Shown here: piece by piece, positions 25,826-36,735 of the stretch
Layout: each line of letters starts with the position of its first letter
Position numbering within the stretch: position 1 is the stretch's first letter
Assembly (NCBI RefSeq): GCF_023159225.1
Contig: NC_063161.1
Location: 120,194,958 to 120,258,957 of the forward strand
Direction: 5' to 3'
From: Perognathus longimembris pacificus
Lineage: Eukaryota; Chordata; Mammalia; Rodentia; Heteromyidae
DNA length: 64,000 nucleotides
Position numbers and translations under genes: made by a program
The notes under the pieces: model-generated
Told to the model about the DNA's origin: nothing
Database searches by the model: none
What the model saw: the letters and a program-made list of their open reading frames with translations, nothing else

Positions 25826-26042
25826 ACAGCAGAGGTCTTCCATCTTCCCACTAAAGACCTAGTAATATTTTAGACTTCATAGGTAGTATAGTCTCGGTCA
25901 AAAGCACACAACTATGACCATAAAAGCAGTCATAGGAAAAAATGTAAACTTAGCTGTGCATAGCTGTGTTTAATAAAACTTTATCTATAAAAACAAGCAG
26001 TGTGCCACACTGGCTCCCTGAGGTACAGTTTGCTGGCTCCCA
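25826..26042 (+). mobile_element. hAT-Charlie MITE, MER1-type
   Basis: The sequence agasgtctt-like start, aatattttagacttcatagg, accataaaagcagtcatagg, gctgtgtttaataaaacttt and gtacagtttgctggctccc follows the known MER1-type element that ends in ...tagtttgccgacccctg. It is diverged; both ends are degraded, and the exact subfamily is not certain. Confidence 0.75.
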
Positions 26043-26561
26043 CTCTCTGGGTATGTAGCACAACAATGTCAAACTTCCAGTGGACAGGGGCTTGGAGAAC
26101 ATTGTTAAAATCTTATTTCTTGGATTTGGTTTGCAATATTATTTCCGTTGGCCTATTTTTGTTTAGAAATACTACAAACTGGCCTTTTGCAGAAGAAAAC
26201 AAGACCTTTACTGACTTTATTCACACATTTATATAGTTTTTGTTCTTTTAAGATTTATGGCACTTAAAGAATTTTATCCCACATAAGAGCTATTTTCTGA
26301 CCTTGTCAGAAGCCCAAATTGTGATACATTATACTGAAGATGGAATTTACATGACAGTTGTATTGTTGAATGTGTACAAATGAAAGTTTCACCAATACAC
26401 TCTATACCAGATACATAGTTAGTTCCTTTGATATAGCAATATCTTTAAAAAGGCAATTGGGAAAAAGTTACCAACTCATAATTCCCAAGTCACTGGAAAC
26501 TTCTAAAGGATGGCTACCCAGAGGTCATTGATTTAGCAAACACCATTCCTTAGTTGTCTCA

Positions 26562-26640
26562 AAAACAGTACAGGAAATGTATCCAATGCCTAATGTATGA
26601 AACTGTAACCTCTTTGTAATTCAGTTTGATAATATATATA
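26562..26640 (+). mobile_element. L1-like 3'-end fragment (unclassified)
   Basis: gaaatgtatccaatgcctaa, then tgtatgaaactgtaacctct and tttgataat. It is nearly the same as 61955-62022 (only a few differences over about 70 bp), so it is an interspersed repeat rather than chance. Confidence 0.6.
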
Positions 26641-26993
26641 TATAATTCAAGCATTTAAAATGGGTAAGTTGAGATATCAGGACATTCATGTTCTATATGA
26701 GACTATAGGAGTGGTTTATTTTCATGGTTGGGAGGAGTTACATCTATAACTTTACCACCACTCACTATAATGCCCAATCAAACCAATAAACATACATGCG
26801 CTTCAAGTTCCAACTGATGTTTATGAAGATCAATGTTTTGACTCTCAGCTAGAAGACACTTCCCACAATAGAATTTTCAACCAATTGATTCTTATATAAT
26901 CCTCAAAACAAACATGGATATTGAGTCCTGGTAAGAAATCTGTACTTTACTTGTTCTTTGACTAGTCTAATAAACAACAAAACTGAACAGTCA

Positions 26994-27248
26994 TCACTAA
27001 GCACCAGGCCTATAATCCTAGCTACTCAAGGAGTCTGAGATCTGAGATCATGGTTTGCAGTTAGCCCAGGCAGAAAAGTCTATGAGACTCATATCTCCAA
27101 TAAACTACTCATAAAAAGCCAGAAGTAGTGCTGTGGCTCAAGTGGCACAGAACTAGCCTTAAGCATGAAGAGGCAAAGGAACAGTACCCATGCCATGAGT
27201 TCAAGCCCCAGGAGTGGCAACAAAACAAAACACAACACAACACAACAC
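26994..27248 (+). mobile_element. 7SL-Geo composite SINE, full length
   Basis: B1-like head (ataatcctagctactcaagg), linker and Geo (ctgtggctcaagtggcacag, gagttcaagccccaggagtg), with a CAACA-rich tail. A perfect 12-bp duplication actgaacagtca (26982-26993 and 27249-27260) flanks it. Confidence 0.94.
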
Positions 27249-27904
27249 ACTGAACAGTCAGCTGTAAAGAAAAATCAAAGTTTGAGGGAAAATGGTAGAA
27301 TGTGTCATTAAAAAAAAAAAAAAAACACCAGAAAAGTTCCTTTTGGCAGAGTCTCACACTGAAGAACAACAATAATGAGGTATATGACAAAAATAAAAAG
27401 CAAACAGAAGGAAAATATTATTAAAAAACAGGATCCTCCAGGGAGTTTTTTATAAGTTACAGGCCAGTGAATTGAGGAAAGTGCTATCGCAATCAACAAC
27501 AAGGATGTAGGTTAGACTAGTTTATCTTGTTTTGGGGAGTGGGATATAATAACCTATCTAATGAGGTGTTTATCTGGGGAGGAAGATAACCCACTTTTTA
27601 AATCAGAATTCTCTAAATCTTCTCAAGCATCTCAGAATTATGAAGAAATAGGAAATTACATCGTCAAGAATTCTGAATGCTGCTGTAGAACTATTAGTCA
27701 ATGTTTCGGCAACAATACTTAATATGTCACTACAACAAATACACACCAAGAGTGGCAGAAATGTATTTGTAATAGCTCATCTTACAACAGCTAAAAAGGT
27801 ATTGTATCAGAACACCATTTATATCTGTGTTTTAGCACAACTGTTCCTCTGTATCCTTTCCACTTTCTTCCTTCTTTTGGTTTCCTTCTAAATTATATGG
27901 AGGG

Positions 27905-27908
27905 TTTT

Positions 27909-27950
<42 letters not shown>

Positions 27951-27968
27951 GTGTGTGTGTGTGTGTGT
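27905..27968. repeat. (TG)n microsatellite
   Basis: About 60 bp of TG with one TTTT interruption, preceded by a T-run. Confidence 0.98.
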
Positions 27969-28022
27969 TGAAAATTAAAGCCTTTATGAACCTTAAAAGA
28001 AGAAAACAATTTTATACCAACT

Positions 28023-28845
28023 AATGAAAAGATACGCAAAATGTAGTAAATCCATATAATAGGATATTACAGTCACAAAAAAAAGAATAAAGTTCTGTTC
28101 ATGTTGATGAACACACAAAGCACTATAACTAAGCATGGACCCAGGCACAAAACAGCACATTTTACTTAAATGAGTCCATGCTCACAAAGAATCCAAAATA
28201 AGCACATTTGCAGAAAGAAAGTAGGAGTGCTGCCTAAGGCTAGAGGCAAGGGGAAATTGGGAGTCAACAGCTGAAGGGCATGGAAATTATTTTGGGCTCA
28301 AGGAAATTGTTCTAAAATTGATTTCAGGGATAGCTGCATAACTTTGTGAATATAATTAATATATGCTTTATTAGTCTTACTGAGGTTTAAACTTTGGGTC
28401 TTATATTTGCTAGGCAGAGGCTGGCATGAGCCACACCCCAGCCCTTTTGTTGTAGTGGTCATTTTGTGATAGTATCTCACTTTTTGCCAGGGTCTGTGCC
28501 TAGACCATAATACTCCTGTCATAGCCAGGATGTACATGTAATCATACCCCACTTCCATTAAGATGGAGTTTCATGAACATTCTTATCCAGATGGTCTGAA
28601 ACTGCAGTCCTTCCAATCTTAGCCTTCCATGTAACTGGGATGACCAATGTGTATCAATCACCATGCTAGTTATTAGAGTTTAGAAGGTGTCTCATGAATT
28701 TTATGCCTCGCTACCCTTGAATGAACTTCTGACGTCAGCATCCCAAGTATGTGGGATTACAGACATGAGCCACTAGCACCCAGCCCAAACAGTGCACTTT
28801 AAATGGGTGAATTATATTGCAATATAAGCAGTTACTTTTAAAAGA
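28023..28845 (+). mobile_element. Old L1 (L1M-type) 3'-UTR remnant, split by a SINE
   Basis: 28023-28355 follows the mammalian L1 3' UTR: atccatataataggatatta, then aatgagtccatgctcac (the 'tccatttatatgaa' part), gtgctgcctaaggctagagg, then gctgcataactttgtgaata. After a multi-unit SINE it resumes at 28791 with tgcactttaaatgggtgaat. Non-coding 3' end only. Confidence 0.82.
28356..28790 (-). mobile_element. Multi-unit SINE: tRNA-like plus apparently three 7SL-like units
   Basis: Read on the minus strand it starts with a B1-like monomer (gctgggtgctagtggctcat), then a second (about 28560-28680) and possibly a third 7SL-like unit (about 28446-28555). It ends in a tRNA-like part (28370-28445, gagccacaccccagccc in plus). 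At about 435 bp it is longer than the other three-part copies. It interrupts an old L1, so it is younger than that L1. Confidence 0.6.
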
Positions 28846-30054
28846 CAAAACTGAACATATGTTCACAGTTGGTTTTCCTTTTCTTATCCTGTCTAATAAG
28901 ACAATGTGATTCACTTCTTGAATTGTCCAAGGTTAGAATGCAATTAAGTCATGTATTCTTTGGGCATTGTGTAATACTCTGGCCCACTGATTATTAAAGA
29001 AATTCCTAAAATGGAAATGTTATGAGAATCAACAAGGAGAAATTAATGGTCAGTTTGGCAGCAACCTTTCAACTACAGATAAAATAAAATGTGAAACATT
29101 AGCCAAAGAAAATAGTAGTAGATTTGATAGTATTACATCAAGAAGAATACATATTAGACAAGTATAGTGAGATATTTGGAGGTAAAAAGCAAGGCAGCAA
29201 GTTTAAATAGTGCACAAAAAAGTAGAATTATTAATTTTTCTCCAAAGTTATAAATATGGATAGGACTTTAAAAGCAAAACTTAGTACATTGTCATATAGA
29301 TTAAGTTGAAAAAGTATTAATGTAAATGAAAAACGGGGATGTAATTATATAAAGACCAGATATGATCAAAGTTTTGATTCTCAAATAATCCTACACTAAT
29401 TGTTTTATATAAAATATCAGCAAGGTATATAGATATAGAAATTGTATGTGTCTTTGGTTGAATTACATTTGTACCTGTCTGAAATGTGTCAACACACCTA
29501 GTAAACAGTATTGGACAACCCAGATACCATCCCAGCCCTCAGGGACATACAATCTGTGGTTTAAAGCTGTCAGGCCTTTTGTTTCAGTACTTCACATTTA
29601 TCAGGAATTATTCTGACATAAAAAAACAACCTTTCCAAAATACTTAGCTAAGAGTGAGCAACTAAAGTTTCTTTAAAAATACAAAAAGATGTATGAATTC
29701 ATTAATTGGAGCAATAATTTCTATTGCATTAAGACAAATTAAGATGCTTTATAGAATGAGGTATAATTCACATGTGATTTATATGTAGAAAAGTATACAA
29801 ATTTAGTTGAACAGCACAATTAATTATGTGTTTATGTATATATCAGATCAAGCTCTAGAACAGCTCACCTAACAACAATATTGGACAATGGTTTGTCAGG
29901 TCACAAGGCTAGATTTCTTCCTGGGCCCTATCTATTGTTTGTGGTGGTATTATTTGGGGTATTGTAGAATGTGGACAAGAATTCATTGTATATACCACAG
30001 AACTGAGAAATATAAGTGGAGGCCTAAGGAGGATGATCTGTAACACAGATCAAG

Positions 30055-30394
30055 ATGCGTTGACCACATAAAATGCTTTGTTAAATTGCAAAAAAAAAAA
30101 ATCAATACATAACCTAAAATTAACATAAGTAATGGAAGGGGTAGATTGTGATGGGTGGGTGAGAATGTTGAAAGGGAGGATATTAATCAAGATGCATGTA
30201 TTCATAAACTGCTTTGTTGAATGGCAACTCCTTTGTTCAACTATTTAAAGATAATGAAACTATTCAAAAGAAGATAAAATTTTCTAAAAGACAAGCAAAT
30301 TAATATCAATCATTTAGTTGGAATAAAATCCCATTAGATGACTGGTCATTGTGTGTAGTAAAGCCTAGCTACATAAAAAAAATTTTTTTTAATT
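30055..30394 (+). repeat. Left arm of a 340-bp inverted repeat
   Basis: It matches the reverse complement of 31527-31867 at roughly 95% by manual alignment (about 16 differences in some 335 bases). Shared landmarks are a 12-A run, tcaatacataacctaaaat, aatcaagatgcatgtattca-type and aagcaaattaatatcaatca segments, and the inner end aaaaaaaattttttttaatt. Part of the arm (about 30140-30265) resembles the L1-like 3'-end family. Confidence 0.93.
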
Positions 30395-30636
30395 GTTTGT
30401 GCCAATTGTGGGGCTTGAACTCAGGGCCTGAGCACTGTCCCTAAGCTTTTGTGCTCATAGCTACTGCTTTACCACTTGAACCACAACTCCGTTTCTAGCT
30501 TTGTTCTTTTTTTTTTTTGCTAGTTAATTCGTAAGTGTCTCAGTACTTTCCTGCTTGGGCTGTGCTGTTCTCAGATCTTGGCCTTCTGAGTAGCTAGGAT
30601 TACAGGAGTGAGTGAATCACTGGTGTTCAGCCAGAA
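30395..30636 (-). mobile_element. 7SL-Geo composite SINE
   Basis: Reverse Geo (ggggcttgaactcagggcct), linker and B1-like head (gagtagctaggattacagga). It abuts the inner edge of the left arm of the inverted repeat. Confidence 0.88.
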
Positions 30637-31087
30637 CAGGCTTTCATAAGGCAGTGGTATTAAGACAGAGGAGCATACTTGGGTGATTCCTGAGGTGGCT
30701 GGAGTGCAAAGAGCTTATTTAAAAGGGTCCATGTCAGCCTGTAAAGAGCTCTGTGTGGAGCATTTCAGAAATTTGCATTTTGTCCTGTTTGCTATTTTTA
30801 CAGTGGATGTATGGAAGGGGTGCTCACTAGTGGGAAAGATAGTATATTCCACTTAAATCCAAAATTATGATTTAAAAAATCCTTATAAAATATAAGTACT
30901 AGACTCAAGTAGAAATTCTAGACTCAACCAAAGGAAATAAAACTTAATAAAGGTAAATGTAAATTCCTCCATTTAAGAATCAAGCAATTATCCTGATTAG
31001 GAAAGGATGAAGAAGATCAGCTAATTTTATGGTGAAAAAAGCTCTTGGGGATTTTAGTATATTAAAACTGTATTAAGAGAAAAATTG

Positions 31088-31286
31088 GGCTGGGGATATG
31101 GCCTAGTGGCAAGAGTGCCTGCCTCATATACATGAGGCCCTGGGTTCGATTCCCCAGCACCACATATACAGAAAATGGCCAGAAGTGGCGCTGTGGCTCA
31201 AGTGGCAGAGTGCTAGCCTTGAGCAAAAAGAAGCCAGGGACAGTGCTCAGGCCCTGAGTCCAAGCCCCAGGACTGGCCAAAAAAAA
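31088..31286 (+). mobile_element. IDL-Geo SINE, full length, near-consensus
   Basis: A clean copy. Left A box tggcctagtgg at 31099-31109 and B box gttcgattc at 31144-31152; right-half A-box-like tggctcaagtgg at 31194-31205 and B-box-like gtccaagcc at 31258-31266. A 13-bp duplication aagagaaaaattg (31075-31087 and 31287-31299) flanks it. Useful as the reference copy for this window. Confidence 0.97.
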
Positions 31287-31526
31287 AAGAGAAAAATTGC
31301 TATCAGTCATAGAAAATTAGCCTTCTACAACATGCATCTGTTCTTGACTTTGGTGCTATCTTTTAAAGATGCCAACAAGGTAGAAACAACAGTCAACTGA
31401 TTATCTCTAAACTCTGAGGCTGTGAGAAGCTCCAGTCATGGTTTAAGAAAAGAAGATTAGCTAGAGACACAGTAGTTATCTTTAGTTTTTCTGAGTACTG
31501 TTCTTAGAAGTTCCTCAAGTTTTCTG

Positions 31527-31867
31527 AATTAAAAAAAATTTTTTTTAAAGTAGTAAGGCTTTACTACACACAATGACCAGTCATCTAATGGGATTTTATT
31601 CCAAATAAATGATTGATATTAATTTGCTTGTCTTTTAGAAAATTTCATCTTCTTTTGAATAGTTTCATTATCGTTAAATAGTTGAACAAAGAAGTTGCCA
31701 TTCAACAAAGCAGTTTATGAATACATGCATCTTGATCAATATCCTCCCTTTCAACATTCTTACCCACCCCTCACAACCTACGCCTTCCGTTACTTATGTT
31801 AATTTTAGGTTATGTATTGATTTTTTTTTTTTTGCAAATTAACAAAGCAGTTTATGTGGTCAACATC
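31527..31867 (-). repeat. Right arm of a 340-bp inverted repeat
   Basis: Inverted partner of 30055-30394, with a 1.13-kb spacer. In the MLLT3 transcript the two arms could pair as a long intronic RNA duplex. Confidence 0.93.
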
Positions 31868-32542
31868 AGACTTAATTTCTTTGCAACTCAGGATGCTTGG
31901 GCAGGATACAGAAACTTGGGAGAGGCCTTGAGGAGTTGACAGGAAACTAGTTATCTTGGGAGATTTCTTGAGGTATAGATTCCTTGCCATATGTTGATCC
32001 TTGTAACAAGACACCACTGACAAATCCCTTCCTCAAACCACCTATTGATTTCATCTAGTTGTTTTCTATATCCATCATCTGGGCTTTAGTGTAATAAAAT
32101 AGTAAAATAAAATGAGAGAAATATAAGCATATATATGATACATACACACACACATATATATACACACTAAAGTCCCAATTTTCACCGTCAAGCATAAATT
32201 TCTAGTCATTCATTAGACATTTTTCAAATAATAATCAATATGTTTTTATACCTTTGAGGAAAAATATAGTAGCATACAGAAACAATGCTAATATTCAACA
32301 ACATATGATTAGGTTTAAAAGTGAAAGTGATGAGAGACAGATAAATATAGGTCCTTTTCATAGACTGGTACACTTTCTCTTGCAAATATTAAGTGATATT
32401 ATATTATCTACTGTGCCCCTTACTATGAAGATTGCCTTTCAATTTTAAAATCATTCAGTAATATAATACAGGTATGGGTATTTGGGGTTATATGCTACAA
32501 AAGGCTAATTACTGAAAACTCATTCAGCAGCTATACCCAATA

Positions 32543-32808
32543 AAGCTTTATTTATTTGCAGATTTATTTATTTACCTACTTACCTAACTTTGAAGTGCTG
32601 GGGCTTAAACTCAGGCAGGGTCTTATGCATGCGAGCCAAAGCACTCACTGTACTCCTCAGTTCAGCCCCTGGACTTTGTGTTTTCTGAGAGAGGGTTTCT
32701 CTATGTATGTAACTCAAGTTACATGCTGGCCCTGAACTTGGAATCTTCCATTCTCTCCCTCTTCTCAGTATTGGTATTACAAATGTGTACTACTACACCC
32801 AGCCTAAC
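32543..32808 (-). mobile_element. 7SL + ID-like dimer (B1-dID-type SINE)
   Basis: The minus strand has a B1-like monomer (ggctgggtgtagtagtacac) followed by an ID/tRNA-Ala-like unit (gcatgcataagaccctgcct, gagtttaagccccagcac) and an ATTTA-rich tail. The two-monomer layout is that of B1-dID dimers known from other rodents. Confidence 0.75.
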
Positions 32809-33127
32809 TACTTTCAGTTGCGTGGGAGAAGCAATACTACTTGGAAGGGGGAAAAGTGATTATTGACCCTATAAAATAATTAGTCACACATTTTTTAAAC
32901 CTGCATCACTTAAGAAGAAAGGGTAAATATACTGTAAGACTACAGAAAAGGAGGGTAATAAAGAAAATGTTTTAACTGTAGCTGGAGATATACTTATTAC
33001 TGAGATTATTAAATAAACTGGTTTTTATTATTTGACACTTTTCTTGAAAGCACTTAATCATTTGTTAATGTGAGTTGTCATTCCTATAAAGCTTCGCATG
33101 TAAAAAATATATAGTTATTTTAATTAT

Positions 33128-33215
33128 CCTTTACAGCTATCAACTCATTCAATGCCACCATCCTGGCTTCTTTATAGATGAAAAAAAAAAGACTCAGAGA
33201 GTGTGTAAGGTGTCT
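33128..33215 (-). mobile_element. MIR fragment
   Basis: tatcaactcattcaatgcca, then agatgaaaaaaaaaagactc and agagagtgtgtaagg resemble the reverse-complement MIR core. Diverged. Confidence 0.5.
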
Positions 33216-33856
33216 GCCTGCACAACACAGGAGAGGTAGACAGATTTTCACACGGGCGCTGGTTCAGAGAGGTTAAAAGACAAAACACTGGGGATACAAA
33301 GAAGGATTGCAGAGTTACAAAGAATGGTTTGGGGGGACTGGGTCATCCAGAATCAGAATCAAGGTTTCAGTATAGGCAAGGAGGCAGGCAAATTCTTCTG
33401 TATCTGAACATGGAATGAGCTGTCAATTGTGCAAAGCCAGGGGACGGGGGAGCAATGAAAAACAAACAAACAGCTTTGGCTCCTCCTACCTTGACTTATA
33501 TGCCCATTGATGGGCTATGTATGAGTTAGAGAAGTAACAGTCTAGGATACTACGGTACCTTAGTTGTGGTAGGACATGGGAGGGGGTAATGGATGGTGTT
33601 CATTCAATTCAGTATCCATAATAAGTACCTCTACAAACTATGTCTAGATTCAGAATTTTGTACTACAGGAGGACAGATGTGTTCTACTTCGATATAAAAC
33701 AAGTTCTAACTTCCTTGTACCTTGGCTAGGGCTAGCTGTAGCTACAGAGTATTAAACATTAGCTTAAGATAAACCTGTAGTTAACACAGAAAGTGTTTTT
33801 TAAACTCTTCCTGAGAAAGGATTATAAAACAGGAAATAAAACTTTTGGAAGTTTGG

Positions 33857-33906
33857 AAAAGGGAGGGGGAGGGGGAGGAGGGGGGGGAGGAGGAGGAGGA
33901 GGAGGG
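33857..33906. repeat. G-rich (GGGGGA/GGA)n tract
   Basis: 50 bp of nearly pure purine with at least six G-runs of three or more on the plus strand. It can form a G-quadruplex in principle. Confidence 0.95.
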
Positions 33907-33956
33907 TCTGGCGGTTATCATTACCATTTTTTTAAATGAACCCATTAAAGAAGCCA

Positions 33957-34135
33957 TGTCCTGCCTGGGTAGGAAAGTCTGTGAGGCTCTTATTTCCAAC
34001 TAGCTACTAAAAAGCCAGAGGGAAGCTGTGATTCAAAGCACCAGAGTACTAGATTTGAGTAACAAAAGCTAAGAGACAGCGCCTAGACCCTGAATTCAAA
34101 CCCTAGTACTGACAGACAAATAAACAAAAGTTGTA
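33957..34135 (+). mobile_element. 7SL-Geo composite SINE, 5'-truncated
   Basis: It starts inside the 7SL-like monomer (cctgcctgggtaggaaagtc) and has the linker, Geo (gtgattcaaagcaccagag, ctgaattcaaaccctag) and an A-rich tail. Confidence 0.83.
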
Positions 34136-34148
34136 TCCCAAAATAAAG

Positions 34149-34378
34149 ATTTTTCTTGTCTGTCCTGGGGCTTGAACTCAGGGCCTGGGCGCTGTTCCTT
34201 AGCCTCTTTGTGCTCAAGGTTAGCGCACTACCACTTGAGTCACAGATCCACTTCCAGTTTTGGAGTGGTTAACTGGAGTTAGGAGTCTCATGGGGACATT
34301 CGTGCACAAGCTGGCTTCAAACCACAATCCTTAGATCTCAGCTTTGTGAGTAGGTACTAATTATAAGTGACCAATACA
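34149..34378 (-). mobile_element. 7SL-Geo composite SINE
   Basis: Reverse Geo (ggggcttgaactcagggcct), linker (gttaactggagttaggagtc) and a decayed B1-like head. Tail-to-tail with the copy at 33957-34135, 13 bp apart. Confidence 0.87.
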
Positions 34379-35694
34379 CTTTTTTTTGACAGAGGGAGCA
34401 GGAAGGAATTTTCAAGGCAAAATTTCAGTCCAAGGTGACCCATGTGAAAGAAGGGCAGGTGAAGAAAGGGCCCATAAGAGTAAGGAAAGCCCATAATTTC
34501 CCGCAGGTTCATTGATTACCACCTGTGAAGCTGAAAGTTGGAAGAACCAATCCATAGTGTTTCCCAAGGCAACAGATGGAGCAAATGAATTAGTCACTGC
34601 CTTCCCCATGATGCTGGGCACAAAACCCTTTGGAGGGAAGGTAGTTAGGCAGAGCATCCTGCTGAAATAAACCTGACATCTGCTTAATCTTCTCCCTCAG
34701 CCCCCAACTCCATACTGGATATTTCAAATGGATAACAACTTGAAAGCTCCATGTGGACTTTTCTTTCATTATTATTATTTCAAACACTAAATGTTATCTA
34801 CTTAAGGATCTCACCTTGGCTCCATGCCCTGGCAGTAGGCAGGGTTTTTCAGCTAATAAGGGCCTGGAGGCTTTACAAGACCACAGGAGTTTTCAAAAAT
34901 ATTCCTACATATTCATAGTAGTCAAATTAATAGATCTAGTGCCAGATGGAAAGTGGCATTTTATGAGTAGCTTTAAGAGGTACTAATGGGTAACTTTTAA
35001 AGCTACTTTAAAGCATGCAGTTATGAATCTAATGCAAAATCATGTTGCTTTTCATCTTGGCTATGATTTCTCTGATCTGTAATGAACTAATCAGGATTAA
35101 AAAAAAAACAACACCCCAAACGGGCATTTTTCTTCTCAGGAAAAATACATGGCATTCAGGAAATAAATATAAGTTAACCATCTTTTAACTGCCCTTTCTA
35201 TAACTAAGAGCTTTGCCTTTAACTAACTTAGTTCATAGTCACACACAATGACAGCAGATCAATCTTTCCTGAGTAGCAATACTTGCCTTCAGATGGATTA
35301 CAACTAGCCAAGTTTGCACTTTTACAGGCCTGAAGCTGTTGAAGAGCCAACAAAAGTACTGACAACTGACAACAGAGATCAGGTAGAGTGAAGGAAAACC
35401 AGGACAATCAACCTTAGTTAGAATTCAGGACCCTGGGGTAAGAGGAGGACTTTAGGGTCAGGCTATTATCTGAGGAAGAAGAGTCTTTCCAAATTCACCA
35501 TTCTAACCACCACAGAAGATGAACAGAAGCAGAGAAGAAGAGTGAATGAACCTATATTAATACAACATCCATCACAGCAAGGTCACTTCCAACTAAAGGA
35601 AGGAACGGCTTACTAGAAGACATTTTCAATTATTATTTTTTAAACAAAGTTATCTCTCTGACATCTTTTAGCAACACTTAAAAAATAGTTAATC

Positions 35695-35932
35695 CACTGG
35701 GTACCAATAGATCATGCCTACAATCCTACTCAGGAATCTGAGATCTGAGGACTGCAGTTTGAATCCAGCCTGGGCAGGAAAGTCTGTGAGACTCTTACAT
35801 CCAATAAACTACCCCCCCCCCTCCCACAAAGAAAAGCCAGAAGTGGAGCTGTGGTTAAGTGATAGAGCACTAACCTTGAGTAAAAAATAGTCAGGGGCGT
35901 CACTCAGGCCCTGAGTTCAACTCTAGACACTA
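35695..35932 (+). mobile_element. 7SL-Geo composite SINE
   Basis: B1-like head (ctgggtaccaatagatcatg), gcctgggcaggaaagtctgt, a C9 insertion in the linker, and Geo with gccctgagttcaactctag. Confidence 0.88.
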
Positions 35933-36037
35933 GTTTTTTATTTTGTTACCGAGGATCTATCCACTGATAAATGAATGGAATATGTGGTACACATACACAA
36001 TAGAATATTACCTAGGCACAAAGAGAGAATGAAACTT

Positions 36038-36268
36038 GGGGGCTGGTGGCTTGTGACTGTAATCCTAGATACTTTGAAGGCTGAGATCTGAAGATTATGG
36101 TTTGAAACCAGCCTGAGCAGGAGTCTGTCACACCCTATTTCCAATTAACTGCTTAAAAAAAAGTCAGAAGTAGAGCTATGGCTCAAATGATGGAATGCCA
36201 ATCTTGAGCAAAAAGCTCAGGAACAGCATCCAGATCCTGAGTTGAAGCTTCAGGACTGCTGCAGAAAA
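36038..36268 (+). mobile_element. 7SL-Geo composite SINE inserted in an L1 remnant
   Basis: ggggctggtggcttgtgact, tagatactttgaaggctgag, linker, and Geo with atggctcaaatgatggaatg and gagttgaagcttcaggac. Its A-tail appears to have seeded the purine microsatellite that follows. Confidence 0.88.
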
Positions 36269-36508
36269 GAATGAAGGAGGGAGGGAGAGGAAAGGAGGGA
36301 GAGGAAGAGAGGGAGAAAAAGGAAAGAAGGAAGGAAGGAAGGCAGACAGACAGAAAAACAGGAAGGAAGGAAGGAAGGAAGGAAGGAAGGAAGGAAGGAA
36401 GGAAGGAAGGAAGGAAGGAAGGAAGGGAGGGAGGGAGGGAGGGAGGGAGGGAGGGAGGGAGGGAGGGAGGGAGGGAGAGAGGGAGGGAGGGAGGGAGGGA
36501 GGGAAGGA
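36269..36508. repeat. 240-bp (GGAA)n/(GGGA)n polypurine tract
   Basis: Purine-only on the plus strand except for a short gcagacagacagaaaaaca break near 36342-36360. The GGAA part is followed by GGGA. The frames over it (Lys/Glu/Gly or Pro/Ser-rich) are artefacts. It is of a size that often forms triplex (H-)DNA and is length-polymorphic (inference). Confidence 0.98.
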
Positions 36509-36735
36509 ATTACTCATGCCTAAGAGTGGTGAGGGAGGGAAAGAGAAGATGGCAATTAGTTGCATATTTGAAAATAGTAAGAGGAGCTTAAATTCTTATA
36601 GCAGAAAGAAATGTTATATGTTGAGGTGATGAATATGTCCCTTATCCTGATCCAACCTTTGCACAATGTATGCATGTATTGAAATATGTGTAATTAGTAT
36701 AGGCCAATTTGGTTGACTGTTAGGAAAGTATGCCT

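Larger units (their letters stand above)
35941..36735 (+). mobile_element. Old L1 3'-UTR remnant, interrupted
   Basis: 35941-36037 matches the well-known L1 segment (atccactgataaatgaatgg, atgtggtacacatacacaa). It resumes at about 36512 (cttaaattcttatagcaga, gaggtgatgaatatgtccc, cacaatgtatgcatgtatt). A 7SL-Geo SINE with its (GGAA)n tail sits in between. No coding part remains. Confidence 0.78.

Noticed and set aside
31088..31152. Intact tRNA-Ala gene in the ID-like half of the SINEs
   Set aside because: The anticodon arm and acceptor stem do not pair, and the same sequence is dispersed with A-tails and target-site duplications; it is SINE.
34412..34787. Overlapping minus-strand open frames (81 and 65 residues) as a hidden gene or viral relic
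   Set aside because: Both are short with no recognisable domain; they probably lie in an unassigned old repeat or unique DNA.
36176..36591. Long Pro/Ser-rich and Lys/Glu/Gly-rich open frames on both strands
   Set aside because: Both arise from the (GGAA)n/(GGGA)n microsatellite, which has no stop codons in several frames.
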